A stretch of DNA of 64,000 nucleotides from Moniliophthora roreri (Eukaryota; Basidiomycota; Agaricomycetes; Agaricales; Marasmiaceae), in NCBI GenBank assembly GCA_001466705.2, contig LATX02000175.1:310001-374000 (forward strand), in the 5' to 3' direction. Shown one piece after another: positions 1 to 12,513 of this stretch; the stretch's first letter is position 1, and each line of letters starts with the position of its first letter. The notes below the pieces were generated by a model. It ran no database searches. It saw only the letters and a program-made list of their open reading frames with translations, and was not told where the DNA came from. Position numbers and translations under genes: made by a program.

Positions 1-80
1 GTAAAGCCGAGGGTGGAGAAGTGGACGTAGTTGTCAATTCCATTGAAGAGCTGGTGCATTTATTCGCCAATGCCAAGTAG
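1..80 (+). CDS. 3' end of an unidentified gene (partial)
   Basis: The frame starting at base 3 is open from the window edge to a TAG at 78-80 and gives about 25 residues ending in EELVHLFANAK. The pattern VDVVVNSIEEL followed by a short helix resembles the C-terminus of HAD-family phosphatases, where a sugar- or nucleotide-phosphatase ends in a similar 'aDyvidsleEL' strand-helix. That is only a resemblance over a very short stretch, so the product is left open. The gene runs in from the left, and its 3' end faces the end of the next, convergent gene. Confidence 0.4.
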   Translation, partial: KAEGGEVDVVVNSIEELVHLFANAK

Positions 81-235
81 TTCAGCTGCATCGTGTACAT
101 AGTTACAAATTTTACAATAAGCTACCCAAGAATGTATGCAAAACGGTCACTAGTGAAGATTGCGCACTGAGTGAGGTATAAAGACACAGCTACACGGCTT
201 GTCGAAAAAGAATATGGTGGAGTTTAGTTTGGACG

Positions 236-3200
236 TCATAGGGCGGATTGCGAAGGTTCCATATTCGCGTCGGTGCTTAAAGTGGCCTTGCGAGGAGATC
301 CTGATGAGACCCGAGAATCGACGCCAACTGCATGTAGCGCCAACCGGATTACACTCGTCATAGCTCTATCATCCAAAGAGCTGGGCAAATCTTCGCTGTC
401 AGGACAAAATGATATCTCCTGGAGCGCGCCTTGTCCCTGAGATAGGTGTTCCTTCGCCTTATCGAGGTTTTGAAGATGTCCAATGATTTTATTCTGCACA
501 TCACAGTCCAGTTCATCTTCATCATCAGCCTCGTCACTGACCCATAACCTGAACGACGACTCGCCTTCTTCGTCAAGCTCCGTGAGAGGACTGCCTGCCT
601 GATCCATGGAAGAGTGATCCCGGCTGGGTGTGAGGTCAGGCACGGTATCACCGTCCGGGAATGGTATCTTTGGCGGCGGACGACCAACATAATATCGGAT
701 CCGATTTGCTGCTGATGAGCAAACGTTTGAGCCTTCGCTATCCATCTCGTTCCCATCCAGATCACTATGAGGTAGTTTCCAGCAACGCTGAACCTTTCCG
801 ATAAACACCCGCCGTTTCTGTTTGCGTTTCTTGCGATTGTCACCAACGGGCTGGATCACAATTAGATCCTCGCTACCTCCCTCCTTAATGAATCCCCTTG
901 CAATGATCTCGTTAGAGCTTAGATCATACACCGGGCCCCAATACTCAACAGGTTCGTTGATGATCTCCAGCGCTCGTATCTTGGCTATCTTCTGCGCGCG
1001 AGTAGATCTGGGGGCCACTGGCACTGAAGCCGCTGTCCGCTTTTGTCCCGGCGTCGTTTCCTTGCCTCTAAAGCTAATAGCATCACGCAGAGATATATAT
1101 ATTTCGCCTCGGCGTTTGCTGCACAGATCACAAACGCACTCATCACGACAGGCAGGGCATATGAAAAGCGCCAACGACCGCAAGGACTGCACAATATCTT
1201 CGTACCTATATAACCGTTAGGCCACGGAGACTGGTAAAACTGGCGCCACCTACCGCAGTGCAATGCATCTGATGCAGTAATTTCGTTCGCAGTCAGGGTT
1301 TTCGCATGCAAAATGGACCTTGAAGCTGCGTCTCCTGCACTGGTGGCAATTGAGCGATTGAAGTCCTTCTGGCCACGTCCACCTGCTGACTTGAGTCCAA
1401 TCCTGGAGAACTTCATTTTGGGGTAACATATCGACGATGTAGGCAAATGGGCCATCTTCTCCAGCATCATCTTGACCTTGACGGGGCTCAGAGTCCATCT
1501 CGTCATATGCTGTAGGCACTTCGATGTTGAGGTCAACGTCAGAACTTTCTTCCGCACCAGTCACGGTTCGACTCGAGCCTGAGAGACTGTGACACTGGTC
1601 CGCCAGTGGGCTAGGTGAGCCACGAAAAGACTCCGCCTCAGATTTGGTGCCATGGACTATATCCTGAGCGCTAGAAGCACTGCCTGTGCTGTACCCGGAA
1701 GTATCATGATATTCGTCGTCAAAAGAAGATATCGAGGTGTCCACGGTAGATTCCACCTGAGATTCGTTATCATGAAATAATGACCTGATCTGCGCGAATT
1801 CCATGGGGGAATCAAGTTCGGGTTCAGGTGTTCTGCTTCTTCGTAGTGATAATACTGTTCCGTCATGCTCTTCATTGTCTGATGATCCATACTCTCCCAG
1901 GACCGCTAAGCAGCGTTTGAGCTCTGATGACGGGCGTGGTTTGACCGATATAACACGGGATACCGACCGAGGTGGGAGTCTATTACCATCAAAGTACTCC
2001 TTCGCTGGTGTGGTGACTTTTACAGAGTGGCTGTTCGTCAAATCAGGGGATTCCTCTTTGGGAGATGAGTAATCGAGACTGGGGAGTAGCGACGGGTCAA
2101 TTGTGCCATTCGATGCAGACGAGGGCATGGACACTACATCCGGAGACACGCCTTGTCTAACAACAGGATCCTCGCCTTCTGCAAATGGGCTATAGCTCTG
2201 GTCCAATGATGCATCGAGTTCTTCGTGGTCAAAGTCCGTTCCATGACGAGATAGATTAATACCGAGCAATGTATTCTGATCTTTGACCAAGTCAAAAGTC
2301 GGTTGAGGTATTGATCGGGAGTTGAGAGGCGAGGACGGGTTGCTAGACAAGAAAGGCGTAGCGTCATGAAAGTCGGGATACTCTGAGAGTGGCTGAGGAT
2401 ATGATGGTATAGATGAAAAAGTTGGCTTGTATCCTGTCTGAAGAAATTGGCTAGTGTTCGAAGGAGGGGAGCCATGATTTGGCACTGGCCAGTCATGGTC
2501 ATCCCAGCCATCATCATCGTATTCTCGGTACAAGGACTCATGCTCCATTCCGATCTCCAAAGCGGGCGACTCCTCCAAGTAATCAAATAGGTTATCATCC
2601 ATCGGCACCGCCTTCCTTTTTCCCAACGACTTGGCTGAAGGCCGTGTTACCACATCATCGTTGTCTGAAACCACCGACATGGAGGAAGGGGTAGATATTG
2701 AGCCCCATGAGAGTTGATCAAGCGTGCTACGATTCGAGGCATCAGGAGTGGCATTTCTGGTGAACGAAGACCCGCTCGTTGCTTCTCGGCTTTGGGATTC
2801 CCTACGCTTCACGTTCTTCCTGGCTTTTTCCTCGTACCCCGTGTCGCTTCGACTAGCTACCTTGGTCAGGTGGCGCCTCGGAATCCTTATAAACAGACGC
2901 GAAGTTTGCGAGACATTGTCCGATTCCGATTTGCTACTTGGTCGAACACTGTACGTGATTGGATCATCTCCGCCATATTTGTGTCGCCGTTTGATAGGAA
3001 TCAGACACCTAGAGCGTCGGACTGCGTCCACATCCGTCGTAGCCAAAGATTCATGTGAATCCGAATCGGTGTCATTAACCACTATGGGATCGTAACGGCT
3101 TCCTTCACTACGAGTAAACCGTGCGTTGAACAGGGATATTGCATCGGATTTGATTCCGTGCAACGACATTCCTGTTAGGTCGTCGAAGGAAATAGTCAAT

Positions 3201-4187
3201 TCGTCGGCATTTTTGGTGCTGTTGTAATAGTCGAAGATCTCATCATTGAGAGGCAGGAGGTTGTCGGTGCTTTTAACATTGGAGGGAGTGGGGCCTGTGC
3301 TAATAGATGAAATGTACTTCGAGGCGGCGTGCACGGGATTAGATCCCACAATGGGTGTTTCTTCGCTACCGTCAGCCAACGAGTATTCGCCGTCTTCTTC
3401 ACCGATCTCTGCGGTATTCTTCGGGACGTCATTTTCAGGAGGAGGCTTCCGCCACGAGCAATGTCCAGTCCTCGCCTTCTTAGAACGGTGAACAGACGTC
3501 ACTAATTGTCCAACATATTCACCGTCATCATCAGAGCCGACGACACGATTCCCGAAAGACCTTGCAAAGCGTATCGGCGATATAGGCTCAGCAGAGTCAT
3601 CGCTGAACGAACTCGACGAACGTTTCCTCTTTTTCCTTTTCGGCGACTTCTTTCCCCATACTGATCGACCCAACGATGCCTCGAAATCACCATCTTCCAA
3701 CTCGTCGCCAAAATCCATTCCTGATAATGAGGTGACAGTGCCTGTCAAATGCGGAGGTTTCCTTACTCTCCTTTCTCCAGAATTTGGATACCAATTGTGT
3801 GCCCACGCGCTGTTCATAGCATCGGGTAAGTTGTTGTGTGTAGTCAATGCTTTGGGAACTCGCGGTGTGCGAGGTTTCTTGGGTGAGTCTCGAAGATTCA
3901 GCAAAGGCGTATAATAATGAGCGGGCCTCAAGCCGCGTGGAAACGATGGAACAGCTACATGAGAAAGCATCAGAGCTTTCCTGGTCCTCTTTGGAGAAGG
4001 CGGCGGCGTGAAAAGGGATGTTTGTGATGGGATAGGTGTCGGGGCGCTTGGGGGCGTCACCGCGCGAGCTACAGGAGCTGTCTGCGATGAAGAGCTCGCC
4101 CTCGTGGTAGTCAACGACTGGTAATGGAAGACGTGGTCTGGCCTTGGAATACAATTGGATGGAGTCTATTGATACTCGCGTTGACAT
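236..4187 (-). CDS. R1-type (4CXXC) zinc-finger protein, nuclear, about 1280 aa
   Basis: Three exons are inferred: 4187-4176, 4117-1254 and 1205-236. The intron 1253-1206 (GTAGGT...TATAG) splits the signature domain, and joining it gives CHQC, a Cys-x4-Cys pair, CIRC, then LRYEDIV, CPAC and CDLC. That is the order of the zf-4CXXC_R1 domain named after the monoamine-oxidase A repressor R1. The finger lies near residues 928-995. It is preceded by about 900 residues of low-complexity Ser/Asp/Pro-rich sequence with a basic KRKKRKRS stretch that could be a nuclear signal. The role, inferred from the family, is chromatin or DNA binding. The start is uncertain: the long exon has no ATG before 3970, and the tiny first exon (MSTR) is proposed because it joins in frame with a 58-bp intron. 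A start at 3970 would shorten the protein by about 50 residues. Confidence 0.75.
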
Positions 4188-4513
4188 GGGATGAATATTA
4201 AAAAACGCCAAAACGTACCACCAAATTCTGATCCTGACTTGACGTCGAAGACGTTACGACGCAGCTATCGGAAATGTCATGTGAAGCGGCATTGGCTGTT
4301 TCGGAGGGTGTAAAACTGGGCATGATGGTTTGCACATTGAAGGTCGATATTTGAGGTGTAATTAAGGCAGATGTATCTGACGTTTGTATAGGCCCAAGTG
4401 CACAGTCCAGTGATGAATTGTGATATCTTGAGCTTGGGCTTGAGTAGGAATTCTTGTGCTACCAAGTCGTCAGCACATATCTATTGATGAAGATGGTTCC
4501 ATGACGCACTATA

Positions 4514-4839
4514 TCACCCAGCTTTGCCTTTGAACTGTAGATCACTAAATTTTGAGATCCAAAACCACGCTATAGCGCGTGAAATAGACCGACAATGATG
4601 ATGATGGGAGCAAGGGAAAAAACATTGAAGATCAGTGAGGGGTCAAAACAATCAGACATACGGACACGTGCCTCTTGAACTACGCTCTCTACCCCATGCA
4701 TACGCGAGTTTTCATGATTCCCGGAGCTATTTGAAGGGCTTTTCGCTTGGGTAATGGCCGTATAACTTGAAGCTGAAGAATGCTGTGAATCCTTGGATTG
4801 GATTCCGTTCCAGTTAGCTAAGGAAGAGCTGCTGCTCAT
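4514..4839 (-). CDS. Possible small two-exon gene, 77 aa, unknown
   Basis: A start at 4839 (MSSSSSLANWNG), a GTATGT donor at 4661 and a TATAG acceptor at 4570 give a 77-residue protein. It is Ser-rich at the front, with a short WFWISKF segment near the end, and it stops at 4514. The intron has a CTCACTGAT branch-like site. I do not recognise the product. The only support is the good splice sites and frame continuity, so it may be chance. It lies between the R1-finger gene and the Egh16-like gene. Confidence 0.3.
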
Positions 4840-5610
4840 CGTGAACCGCAATGAGTAGCAAAGCCAGCTAGTGGAGAGCAGCCCTCGAGGGCTGCAACGA
4901 GCGATCGAGTACCGAGATAACTGGAGGCAAAGGAGATTACAGCGCGTCTCTGACTGCGTTTTCGAGCACGTGTGCAAATGACTCCCTTGACGTATTATAT
5001 CGTTTTACATCCTATACAAGATTTCTTTTCCTAGGCCCTTTTAAACTGTCCCAGTCAAAAAACAGACGTTGTGAAGAGAGTTTCACGATTCTTCTAATCC
5101 TTCATTGGTGGGTCCAAGTCATAACATGCCAGTTGGGAGCTAAATTCTTCATCGATATTAGGCTGAACGAGGGGGACGAGAGCTACCAACTTCACGCTGT
5201 GCCCTATTTTCTAGAACAAATGGGCAGTACTGCGGAGTTCGTAAATCTCTTCCAAAGGGCCTGTATCCTCATGGAAGTCAGCTTAGCACGATATCAGGTA
5301 AGTATTGTGAAACCCAAAGTCGAAATTCGGTTAAAACGCCGGGCGTTTCGAAACCAGAGATGTGTTGACCGAAAGCGGCCTAATCATTCTTGATGCCAGC
5401 TCTGGGATGTTGGCACCTATGCACGCCCGTTTTCCGAGCACTGCTTGTTGCGAGCTCCGTTGACTAGAGCAGTGTGGAATCCCGCGCTTTACCGTCTTCG
5501 TTGGCGCAACCCGGCCTACCGGCTAACAGTGGGAGAGTTCAATATTCTTCACTCGATGTTGAGGCCCACAGAACGATCCAGGCCATCTAGTTTCACCCCC
5601 AATTCGGTAG
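4840..5610. other. Gene-poor stretch upstream of the Egh16-like gene
   Basis: There is no convincing gene here. Two short + strand open stretches (5133-5299 and 5401-5693) can be joined through a GTAAGT...CCAG intron, but the product is unrecognised and the second overlaps the Egh16-like signal peptide in another frame. This stretch should hold the promoter and possibly a small first exon of the next gene. Confidence 0.4.
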
Positions 5611-6461
5611 GCCTCGTTCTTCTCCAATTTCATCTCCTCTGCTGCTCTCGTTCTTGTTTTGATCCTCGGTGTTCATGCACACGCTGGTGTTAACCCCGCC
5701 CTCGGTGTCAACGGAAACATGGCTCGTAGTGATGTCAAGAGGCCCAACAATAACTGCGGTGGTGTTAACGTCGGTGTTTCCATTGACTCATCTACTGCGG
5801 TACAAGCCGCTGCAGATGGTACATTCCAGGCTACCGTCGTTAACTTCAATGGGTACGTCTTATTGTTCCCTTAATGCCTTGTTCCTATTTTTAACTGGCT
5901 ATCTCCGAACTTTCAGCGGAGCGGATGGTTCGCGTCAGATGTCCGCAGTTGTCGACGCCACGGGTAGAGGAAACGCTTTCCAAGGAAAGGTCCAGGTCAC
6001 TCAAAATGGTCAACGGGTGAGTGTCTAGTTCGGAGGTTTGACTAGGATATGTTCCTGAATTTCGGCTTGTAGGCACCTCAAGGTACCGGAAGCGAACCAC
6101 TCACCGCCAAGTTGCCGGCTGGAACTCGCTGCGCTGGTGGCCGGACTGGAAACTTATGCTTAGTCGTAAGCCGCCACTTGCTGTACCCCTCAAGATAAAA
6201 ACAGCTAACGAATCGACTACAGTCCTTCAAATCCACTGCAGGGTTTGGTAACTGCGTCGTTGTCCGTCAGGCAGGAAACGGCCGCCGAGGCCTTGTCGCT
6301 GCTGTAAGTCGAATATCTAGTCTGGAAGTCAGTGTTAGTAATTTCGGCGTTGTTTACAGGGATCTCGTTCTCCTCGTGCTCTCCTTCAGGAGATTGAGGC
6401 TCGCGGAGAAGAAGCCGTTGAAGTCGTCAAGAGGAGCGTCACGAGCTGGTTGTGGGCATAA
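5611..6461 (+). CDS. Egh16-like secreted protein (gEgh16/MAS family)
   Basis: Exons 5611-5852, 5917-6016, 6073-6165, 6223-6303 and 6360-6461 join in frame to at least 205 residues. The first exon opens with a hydrophobic segment ending LGVHAHAG, a plausible signal peptide. The mature part shows the family pattern: NNNCGG near the front, a central AAADGTFQATVVNFNGGADG, VDATGRGNAFQ, then LPAGTRCAGG, NLCLV and GNCVVV, with four cysteines. Family knowledge: Egh16/MAS proteins are secreted and are known from appressoria of plant- and insect-infecting ascomycetes; their biochemical role is unknown. The 5' end is unresolved: the signal-peptide frame has no ATG before it, and codon 5611 follows a TAG that could be a splice acceptor, so the ATG probably lies in an upstream exon. 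Confidence 0.75.
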
Positions 6462-6870
6462 AAGTGGCGTTAAAGAAGCTTTCTACGTTATTTTTCTCGG
6501 TGATAGTCGCTCATGTAACGTCTTGAGATAATGAATTTGTGTATTAGGGCTGAAACACTTAGGGAAGACCCAGTCTTGACTGTAATTCGGCAAAGCAAGA
6601 AACGCCATCAAAATCAGCTCAACTTATTGCCCCTCGAAATCATGGCTGCAATACTCCACCGGTTTCCTATGAAACCCAATATTGCTCACCTTCTCCGGAT
6701 GCTGTTTGGGCACAGCGGACTCCCAGCTCTCACCAGCATTTAATAGTTATTTCATTGGTACCGATGTTCTCTCTCGTCGCAATGTTTCGCCGAGTCTCTT
6801 GGTGTTCAGAGTGGTTATTGGGACTTGCTAACAAGATACAAAACATGTACACGTAGACTCCGCTGTGACT
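6462..6870. other. Intergenic, convergent 3' regions
   Basis: This holds the 3' flanks of the Egh16-like gene (+) and the next gene (-). A 70-codon open frame at 6531-6743 has no recognisable content, and nothing else is visible. Confidence 0.4.
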
Positions 6871-9032
6871 CTACTCTGCTCCCTCCCTTAGCCGAGGATA
6901 CAGAACTCTCTCATCAGAGTCATATCCTTCAGTCGAACGATCATCTGTGTATAACGGTTATATTAGCATGAAAATGACAATAATACCGCTACGTACCGCA
7001 GATGACTATGCTTGAGTCGTCCAAATTCTGGAACCGATCCTCATCCCCAATGGGTTGCACAATAGGAAAGCCGAGGGAACGAGCAAAAGCTGTCGTCTCG
7101 GGATCAAAGCCCTTGGAAAGGTGCATCATTTCAACGGCTTTATAAGCACCAAGGTCCCAGGTTTGCCACCGAAGATCTATCTTAGTTGTAAAGGATGGAA
7201 GACCTAGAGACGCTCTCGTACTCTCCGACATCTCTTCTTGCCCAGAAGGATCAAAAGACCAGAAGTACTCGGGGCTCTCCGCCCGAGACCCCCATATTGA
7301 CCCGTCTTCAGAAACACAAGAAATGGGTTGGATGAAAAGGTACGTTGCAGGATTACCTGACATAGTATTGGTATATTCTTGTTGGCAAGTGTTCCCTTTA
7401 GTAGGATACAGGCCAAGCCAGAAACGAGTGGTAATCGCTGTCGGGAAGATTCATAAGGCTCAAGCGTGTACAAGACCATGCCTAAACTCACAGTATTCTT
7501 GCCATTCTTCTTCAGGTATTCCGAGTTGGCCAAAGACACGATGCGCCTGAGCAAGCCACCATTTCTCCATGTCCAGTTCACCATTATGGAGAAATCGGTA
7601 TGTTAAGGACAGATGGCCACAATTTACCAGACCACTGACTTGATACCTGTTCTCTGTGAGTATACATCATCTAATACAATCAGTTCTTGCGCACCGTATT
7701 GTTCCGTCCTTCATGACAACTCCCTCGTCCCCTGCCCACTGGCTATGTTGCACACATACACATTGCAACCTCTCTGCAAATCCCGTCCACCAAACAATAC
7801 TATCTCGATCATTCATTCTCCAAAGCAAGTCCGGAAGGTATGACCACGCTTCAACAGCAGTCAATCGTTCCCAACTGGACTTGTATGCTTCACTGACTAC
7901 TTCGAGGAGAACATCTGTTGAGAGTATTCTGATTAGGTAGTCAAAGACAATGCTGGTATTGTTATATGCCCGGACAGAGAGTAGACCTAGTGGTGGATCT
8001 GAAGGAACGTCGAACACGCGACTCGGACCAATGTCCCCGATAACATGATTTTCTACACGAGGTCCTCTTCGCAACGTGCCGCTTCTAGGTTCAATCCATA
8101 GCTCATCCAGATTCTGTAAGCCTCCATGGTCAAGGCCCGGGGTAGGCAAAACTTTGAGGGACGTACAAAATAATGACGCTCCTCACACATTCGCAAGGCA
8201 CCAAGCTGCGAATCAGGACATCAGTCAAGTCACAAGTATATCATGGCATTGAAACGTACTAGAAATTGGAAGTATACATAGAGAAAGGGAAATCCCTGGC
8301 TCTCATGCTCTACAGAGAGCACACGGTTCAAAGGAATGAGCGCTGCAGAGAACGTCTAAGTTAGCAATTGAGTCACGGATATAACCTTGAACGCGTACCA
8401 TCGTAGTAGAATATCAGTGCCGGTATACCTCTTCGATTGTTGTTATAGCCAAAAAGTTGGGCGACGTTTAGATCTCTAATGATAATGGTGAGTATGCACC
8501 AAGGATTCGTGGTTAGAACACACTTGACAGCAGAGAATTCATAGAAATCTCGTTTGAATACCTATTAGGTTAGAATGTTGAGACCCAGTGATATCGAAAG
8601 AGGTAGGTAACCTATTATCGACCTCGAGGGCATCCTTACCACTGTATCTAACATATAGAAACTCTTCATCCTTTCCTTCCCCGCGGACGCGAGCAACGCT
8701 GATGGTACGACGAGCGTCCGAGTCCCCTCTCCGCCGGCGAGACAAACGATATAGCGTATCCTTACTGGCATCGCTGTTGCCAATAACCTTCGTTAAATAG
8801 ATATCACCAGTCCGGATTCGTCTGTACTAAAACCGCTCAACGACACCAAGTCAGCAAAACTCCCGATAACTCGAAGAGAATACAACCAACGCACATCATC
8901 CCATATCGTTAACTCATTTTGCCGCTGACGCTCATAATTCACGTGGACGTGAGTATTATGTTGGGACCCTTGGACAATTGTAAACTGGCTTTCGTGAATG
9001 GCAATGTTCGAGGATCCTTGAATGAAGGCCAT
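6871..9032 (-). CDS. Agaricomycete-expanded family protein of unknown function, 508 aa, ten exons
   Basis: Ten exons join in frame: 9032-8895, 8826-8623, 8561-8524, 8475-8399, 8342-8260, 8205-8167, 8113-7760, 7651-7492, 7356-6997 and 6944-6871. The protein carries blocks I recall from a large, uncharacterised family in mushroom genomes: RIRTGDIYLTK, then ARVRGEGKDEEFLYVRYSGKDA, VAQLFGYN, PALIFYDALIP, LWIEPRSGTLRRGP and EKWWLAQAHRVF. The front half vaguely resembles a kinase-like fold, but no catalytic motif is visible. The border between exons 7 and 8 is the least certain: GTATGT at 7759 to an AG at 7652, chosen because it keeps phase. The start at 9032 is the first ATG of the frame; upstream exons are possible. 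No signal peptide or membrane segment is seen. Confidence 0.7.
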
Positions 9033-9696
9033 GGTACGTTCGTCGTTAGCCTTCGGAACCGTTGGACCTGTGCAAGGCTTCGTTCCCACGGATAGAACTC
9101 CTGGCCTTCTCCGACCTGCGACGCTCAAGTATTCGCTAAACAGATGGCTATGGATAGTGTCTTACTGGATAATGAGCCATCGAAGGCTTTCTTTCTAAGA
9201 TGTACATATCGTCGTCGTAGAACCCGCTTCTAGGTCTACTATTACTCCTGCCTCCTGCCTCGTGCAATCCCAAGTCACTGTTCATTTCTCTCCATAGGCC
9301 GCGGAATTCATAGAAAACACGACGAAACAAGCAATTAAGGAATTAAGGCCGTCAATAAAGGACGCTGCAGAGTTTGGAAAGGACCGGAACGGAGGATATT
9401 AGGTCAGTTTTCAAGTTTCAAGAATGACATTCTGTGTACTTACTGAAGCAAACTTGGCGTTTCTAGAGCTGAAATATAACCCAAAATACACATACATAGC
9501 GGGTTCCGAGCGCTTCGGCCACCAATCCGGACTGCGCCCCTGTCGTCCTATAAACACAAGCCCAAGTCGTGGCATTATCCAAGTTTCTCTGCCGTTCATA
9601 TGTCTAAGAGCATTGTCAAACTCGTGTATTTAAGGTGCACTTATCGCTCGCCCTCCTACCCGTCTCTATTCTCATTCTCTTCATTCTAATGCACCA
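9033..9696. other. Divergent intergenic region (promoters)
   Basis: This lies between the starts of the ten-exon gene (-) and the arrestin-like gene (+). Open frames at 9148-9330 (-) and 9424-9633 (+) have no recognisable content. The first ends at a good GTAAGA donor but cannot be joined in frame to the downstream exon. Confidence 0.4.
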
Positions 9697-11174
9697 ATGG
9701 CACTTGCATTGCCAGAATACACGCCGTCCCTACCCTCCCCACATTATTCAGCGGATCCCATGTGCGGGGAAACGACACTTGCGTCAACCTCACGTTCAAT
9801 TAGCATCCATCGTACTCCCACCGGAACCTTTACCAAGGACTTTGGAAGCATGGCCGTGACTTTGGAACAGCAGGAGGAGACCGCAACTTGCCCATCGTAC
9901 GGTCGGAATGGTCTGATCGCGGGCAATATCATGTTCAGAGAGGCGGGGCCAATACTTCAGGTACAGCTTAAGGTATGTGGCGCGTGACGTACCCGTTATC
10001 GTTTTTCTTGTGATTCTTGGCTTGCACTGACAACTTTTACTCAGCTTGCAGGGAAACTTAGACTAAACATTTCTGGGTGTAACGGGGGTTCCAAATCTGT
10101 CAAAACTATCAACGAGACCTTTGACCTATGGTCAACCTCATCTTCAACCCCAACGTGCCCCGAGACCTTGCCCTTTGCTACCGTACTTCCATCGACGTTC
10201 CAAGATGGCGATACCTCTCGCCCATTGCCTCCGTCGTACGAGGTCACCTATACAGGTGTGCCCGGTCTATTCGCAAAGTGTTCATATTACCTCCAAATCC
10301 TTATCAAGTCACGTTCCCCGATATGGACGAGGAAGAAGTTGTAAGGCCATAAGTTTTTCTTGGTGACGCCACTCTGATCAATAGCAAGTTTCCATCTTCC
10401 GTTACATTATATACCGCGCAAGAGGCCGCATCAGCCTGTACTGAACGGTCGAGACTTCATTTCGACAGTGAAGGTGTTGCCAGAGGAATGGCATCAGTCT
10501 TCCTCCGTACTCAAAGTCCGCTACGCCCACAAAAATATACTGAAGCCAGTTGACATTTACGTACGCTTTTCTCTCAACTCGTCCGAGCTACGTCAACTTA
10601 TTCGTCACTCCAAAGTTTTTCGTTCCCATTGTCAGGGTCTTTGGACTTTCAGATACAATACCGATACACATCCAATTCTCTGGACCACTTTCATCTCTCC
10701 AAAAGGTCTACTCGCATCTTATCCTCGAAGATGAGTCTCTCCCAAAATGGGAGCAAGCCAAACGAGCGCAAACGTCTATGGTCTTTTCGGTGACACTACG
10801 TAGACAGATATCAATTGAAGTGAAGGGTCGACAGGCGTACAAGAACTGGGTTATTGGAGATGGCGTCCTTCGTCCCACAGCACCTCCCTTCATGGAACCA
10901 GACCAAGGACTTCGTAGCCCCGGAGATATCGAAGAAATGGACTGGGAAGGCGAAATGCGATGTAAAGAGGACGTTCGAGTTGGTCAATTCAATGCAGGGA
11001 GCATTGCTGTCAGGGTACGTCCAGTTCTAATGATGTTTAATCAGAGTTCTGAGCGATCTTCAGGATTATATCCTTTTCTCCATAAGCTCGCCATCGACAG
11101 CAATCCCCTTCCACGCTGTAGCCAACGCGGTGGCTATATCATTGACCACAGATCCGTGGTCGGCGGTTGTTTGA
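9697..11174 (+). CDS. Arrestin-like N-domain protein, 417 aa
   Basis: Exons 9697-9972, 10045-10340, 10389-10560, 10616-11014 and 11064-11174 join in frame to 417 residues. The pattern is that of fungal arrestin-fold proteins: an N-terminal beta sandwich (GPILQVQLKLAGKLRLNISG, then the ETFDLW strand and SYEVTYTGVPGLFAKCSYYL), a link RPHQPVLNGRDFISTVKVLPEEW, and a C-terminal half with VFGLSDTIPIHIQFSG and a late VFSVTLRRQISIEVKG strand. Family knowledge: alpha-arrestins act as cytosolic adaptors that bring ubiquitin ligases to membrane transporters. I see no PPxY motif in the translated exons, so a typical Rsp5-adaptor role is not shown. The ATG at 9697 is used; there is no signal peptide. Confidence 0.75.
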
Positions 11175-11358
11175 GTAGGTACTCTTCACTATTTGATACC
11201 CTTTCTTCCTTTCTCGTCTGCCTGTTTCGCATGCAGTATCAGCATGCTCTTGTTCCATATGATTTCTCTCTTGTATCATATGTCTGTGTACAGTATCTTT
11301 TAGTATGTATGTAATGCGTCTACATCTGGTTTACACTTCCACCTTTCGTGAATCTTGT

Positions 11359-12513
11359 CTAGAATGCAACGTTTCTGGTCACCTGGGCCCATTCATCAAC
11401 AGACTTCTTGAGTATCTCCCAATGCCTGTTAAACGTCGATTCGGCATCCTCTCCAAGCACAAGCGTACCCGGCCACTTCTTCCCTTTCGCTACACCTTCA
11501 CCTCTAACAATATCCACAATTACCTCCATTCCTTTATCGGGATCTCCAGGCTCAGATCCAGGAATCGTCGTCACTTGGGAGATAACTCTCTCCCGCATAG
11601 CGTTGTAATCCGTTATGGGGTTGGAAGTGTGGAACGGAATGCCGTAGATGTTTTCGGTCCGGAAGGCACCTGGTGCGACGAGCAGAGTGCGAATGCCCAA
11701 GGGTGCTACTTCTACAGCCAAAGCTTCGGTTACGGCTGTAGGCAAGGAATGAAAGAGTTGAAAATGAAAAAACAAGTCAGTACAAAGACGAAAGGAATCA
11801 TATCAAATATGAAAGAATCTTGCCGTGGATTGCTGCTTTGGATGCAGCGTATGCTCCTAGGAACAGGTCAAGTAATGTCAGAAACCTTTGTAGTAGGAAC
11901 AGAAGGCAACACACACACACCAATTCCAGGCGTATCAGCTCTCCAAACCGAACGACTTCCAATAGTGACTATGGTGCCCGATTTCCTAGCGCGCATGTAG
12001 GGCAAAACCGCGTTCGTAACGTCCATAATCCCAAAAACGTTGGTCTCAAACTGCCGGCGATACATTTCCGACCTGCGTAAGAACAAGTTCAGTTCGTGTC
12101 TTCCTGCTCCTCGTAGAAACTCACGTAGCCTCTTCAACGATCCCCAAATACCCATTTCCAGCATTATTCACCAATACATCGATCCTTCCCCAGAACTTGA
12201 CAGCCTCTTGGACGATATCCTTGATCTTGTCGAATCCATCAGTAATATCGAGTCGTAATAGGTGCAAGCTCTCGTTTTTCGACGAGTCCGAGTATAAAGC
12301 TTCGAGTTTTTCTAATGATCGAGCCGTTGCGATGACTAGATCACCACGAGAAAGGGTTAATTTGACGAGACGGTGGCCAAAGCCAGATGTCGTTCCTGCG
12401 GATGGGATGATGTGAGCGTTGAACTAGGAGGTTGTACTGTATAAGTAGGATGAAGACGAACCTGTGATAAACCAAACTAGCTGGCCAGTAGTGCTGTTTG
12501 TTGTCCCGTTCAT
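11359..12513 (-). CDS. Short-chain dehydrogenase/reductase, 294 aa
   Basis: Exons 12513-12462, 12395-12125, 12072-11921, 11856-11824 and 11735-11359 join in frame. The classical SDR signs are all present: the cofactor loop TGTTSGFG near residues 17-24, VNNAGN, a catalytic-Ser region TIGSRS, and the active-site YAASK, followed by VEVAPLGIRTLLVAPGAF. The length fits classical SDRs (250-300 aa). The substrate cannot be read; the nearest style is the retinol-dehydrogenase-like oxidoreductases common in fungi. The fourth intron (11823-11736) begins GCAAGA rather than GT and ends CTACAG; it is needed to join YAASK to the following helix in frame. No targeting signal is visible. Confidence 0.85.

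Noticed and set aside
5133..5693. Two + strand open pieces joinable through a GTAAGT...CCAG intron
   Set aside because: The product is unrecognised and its second part overlaps the Egh16-like signal peptide in another frame.
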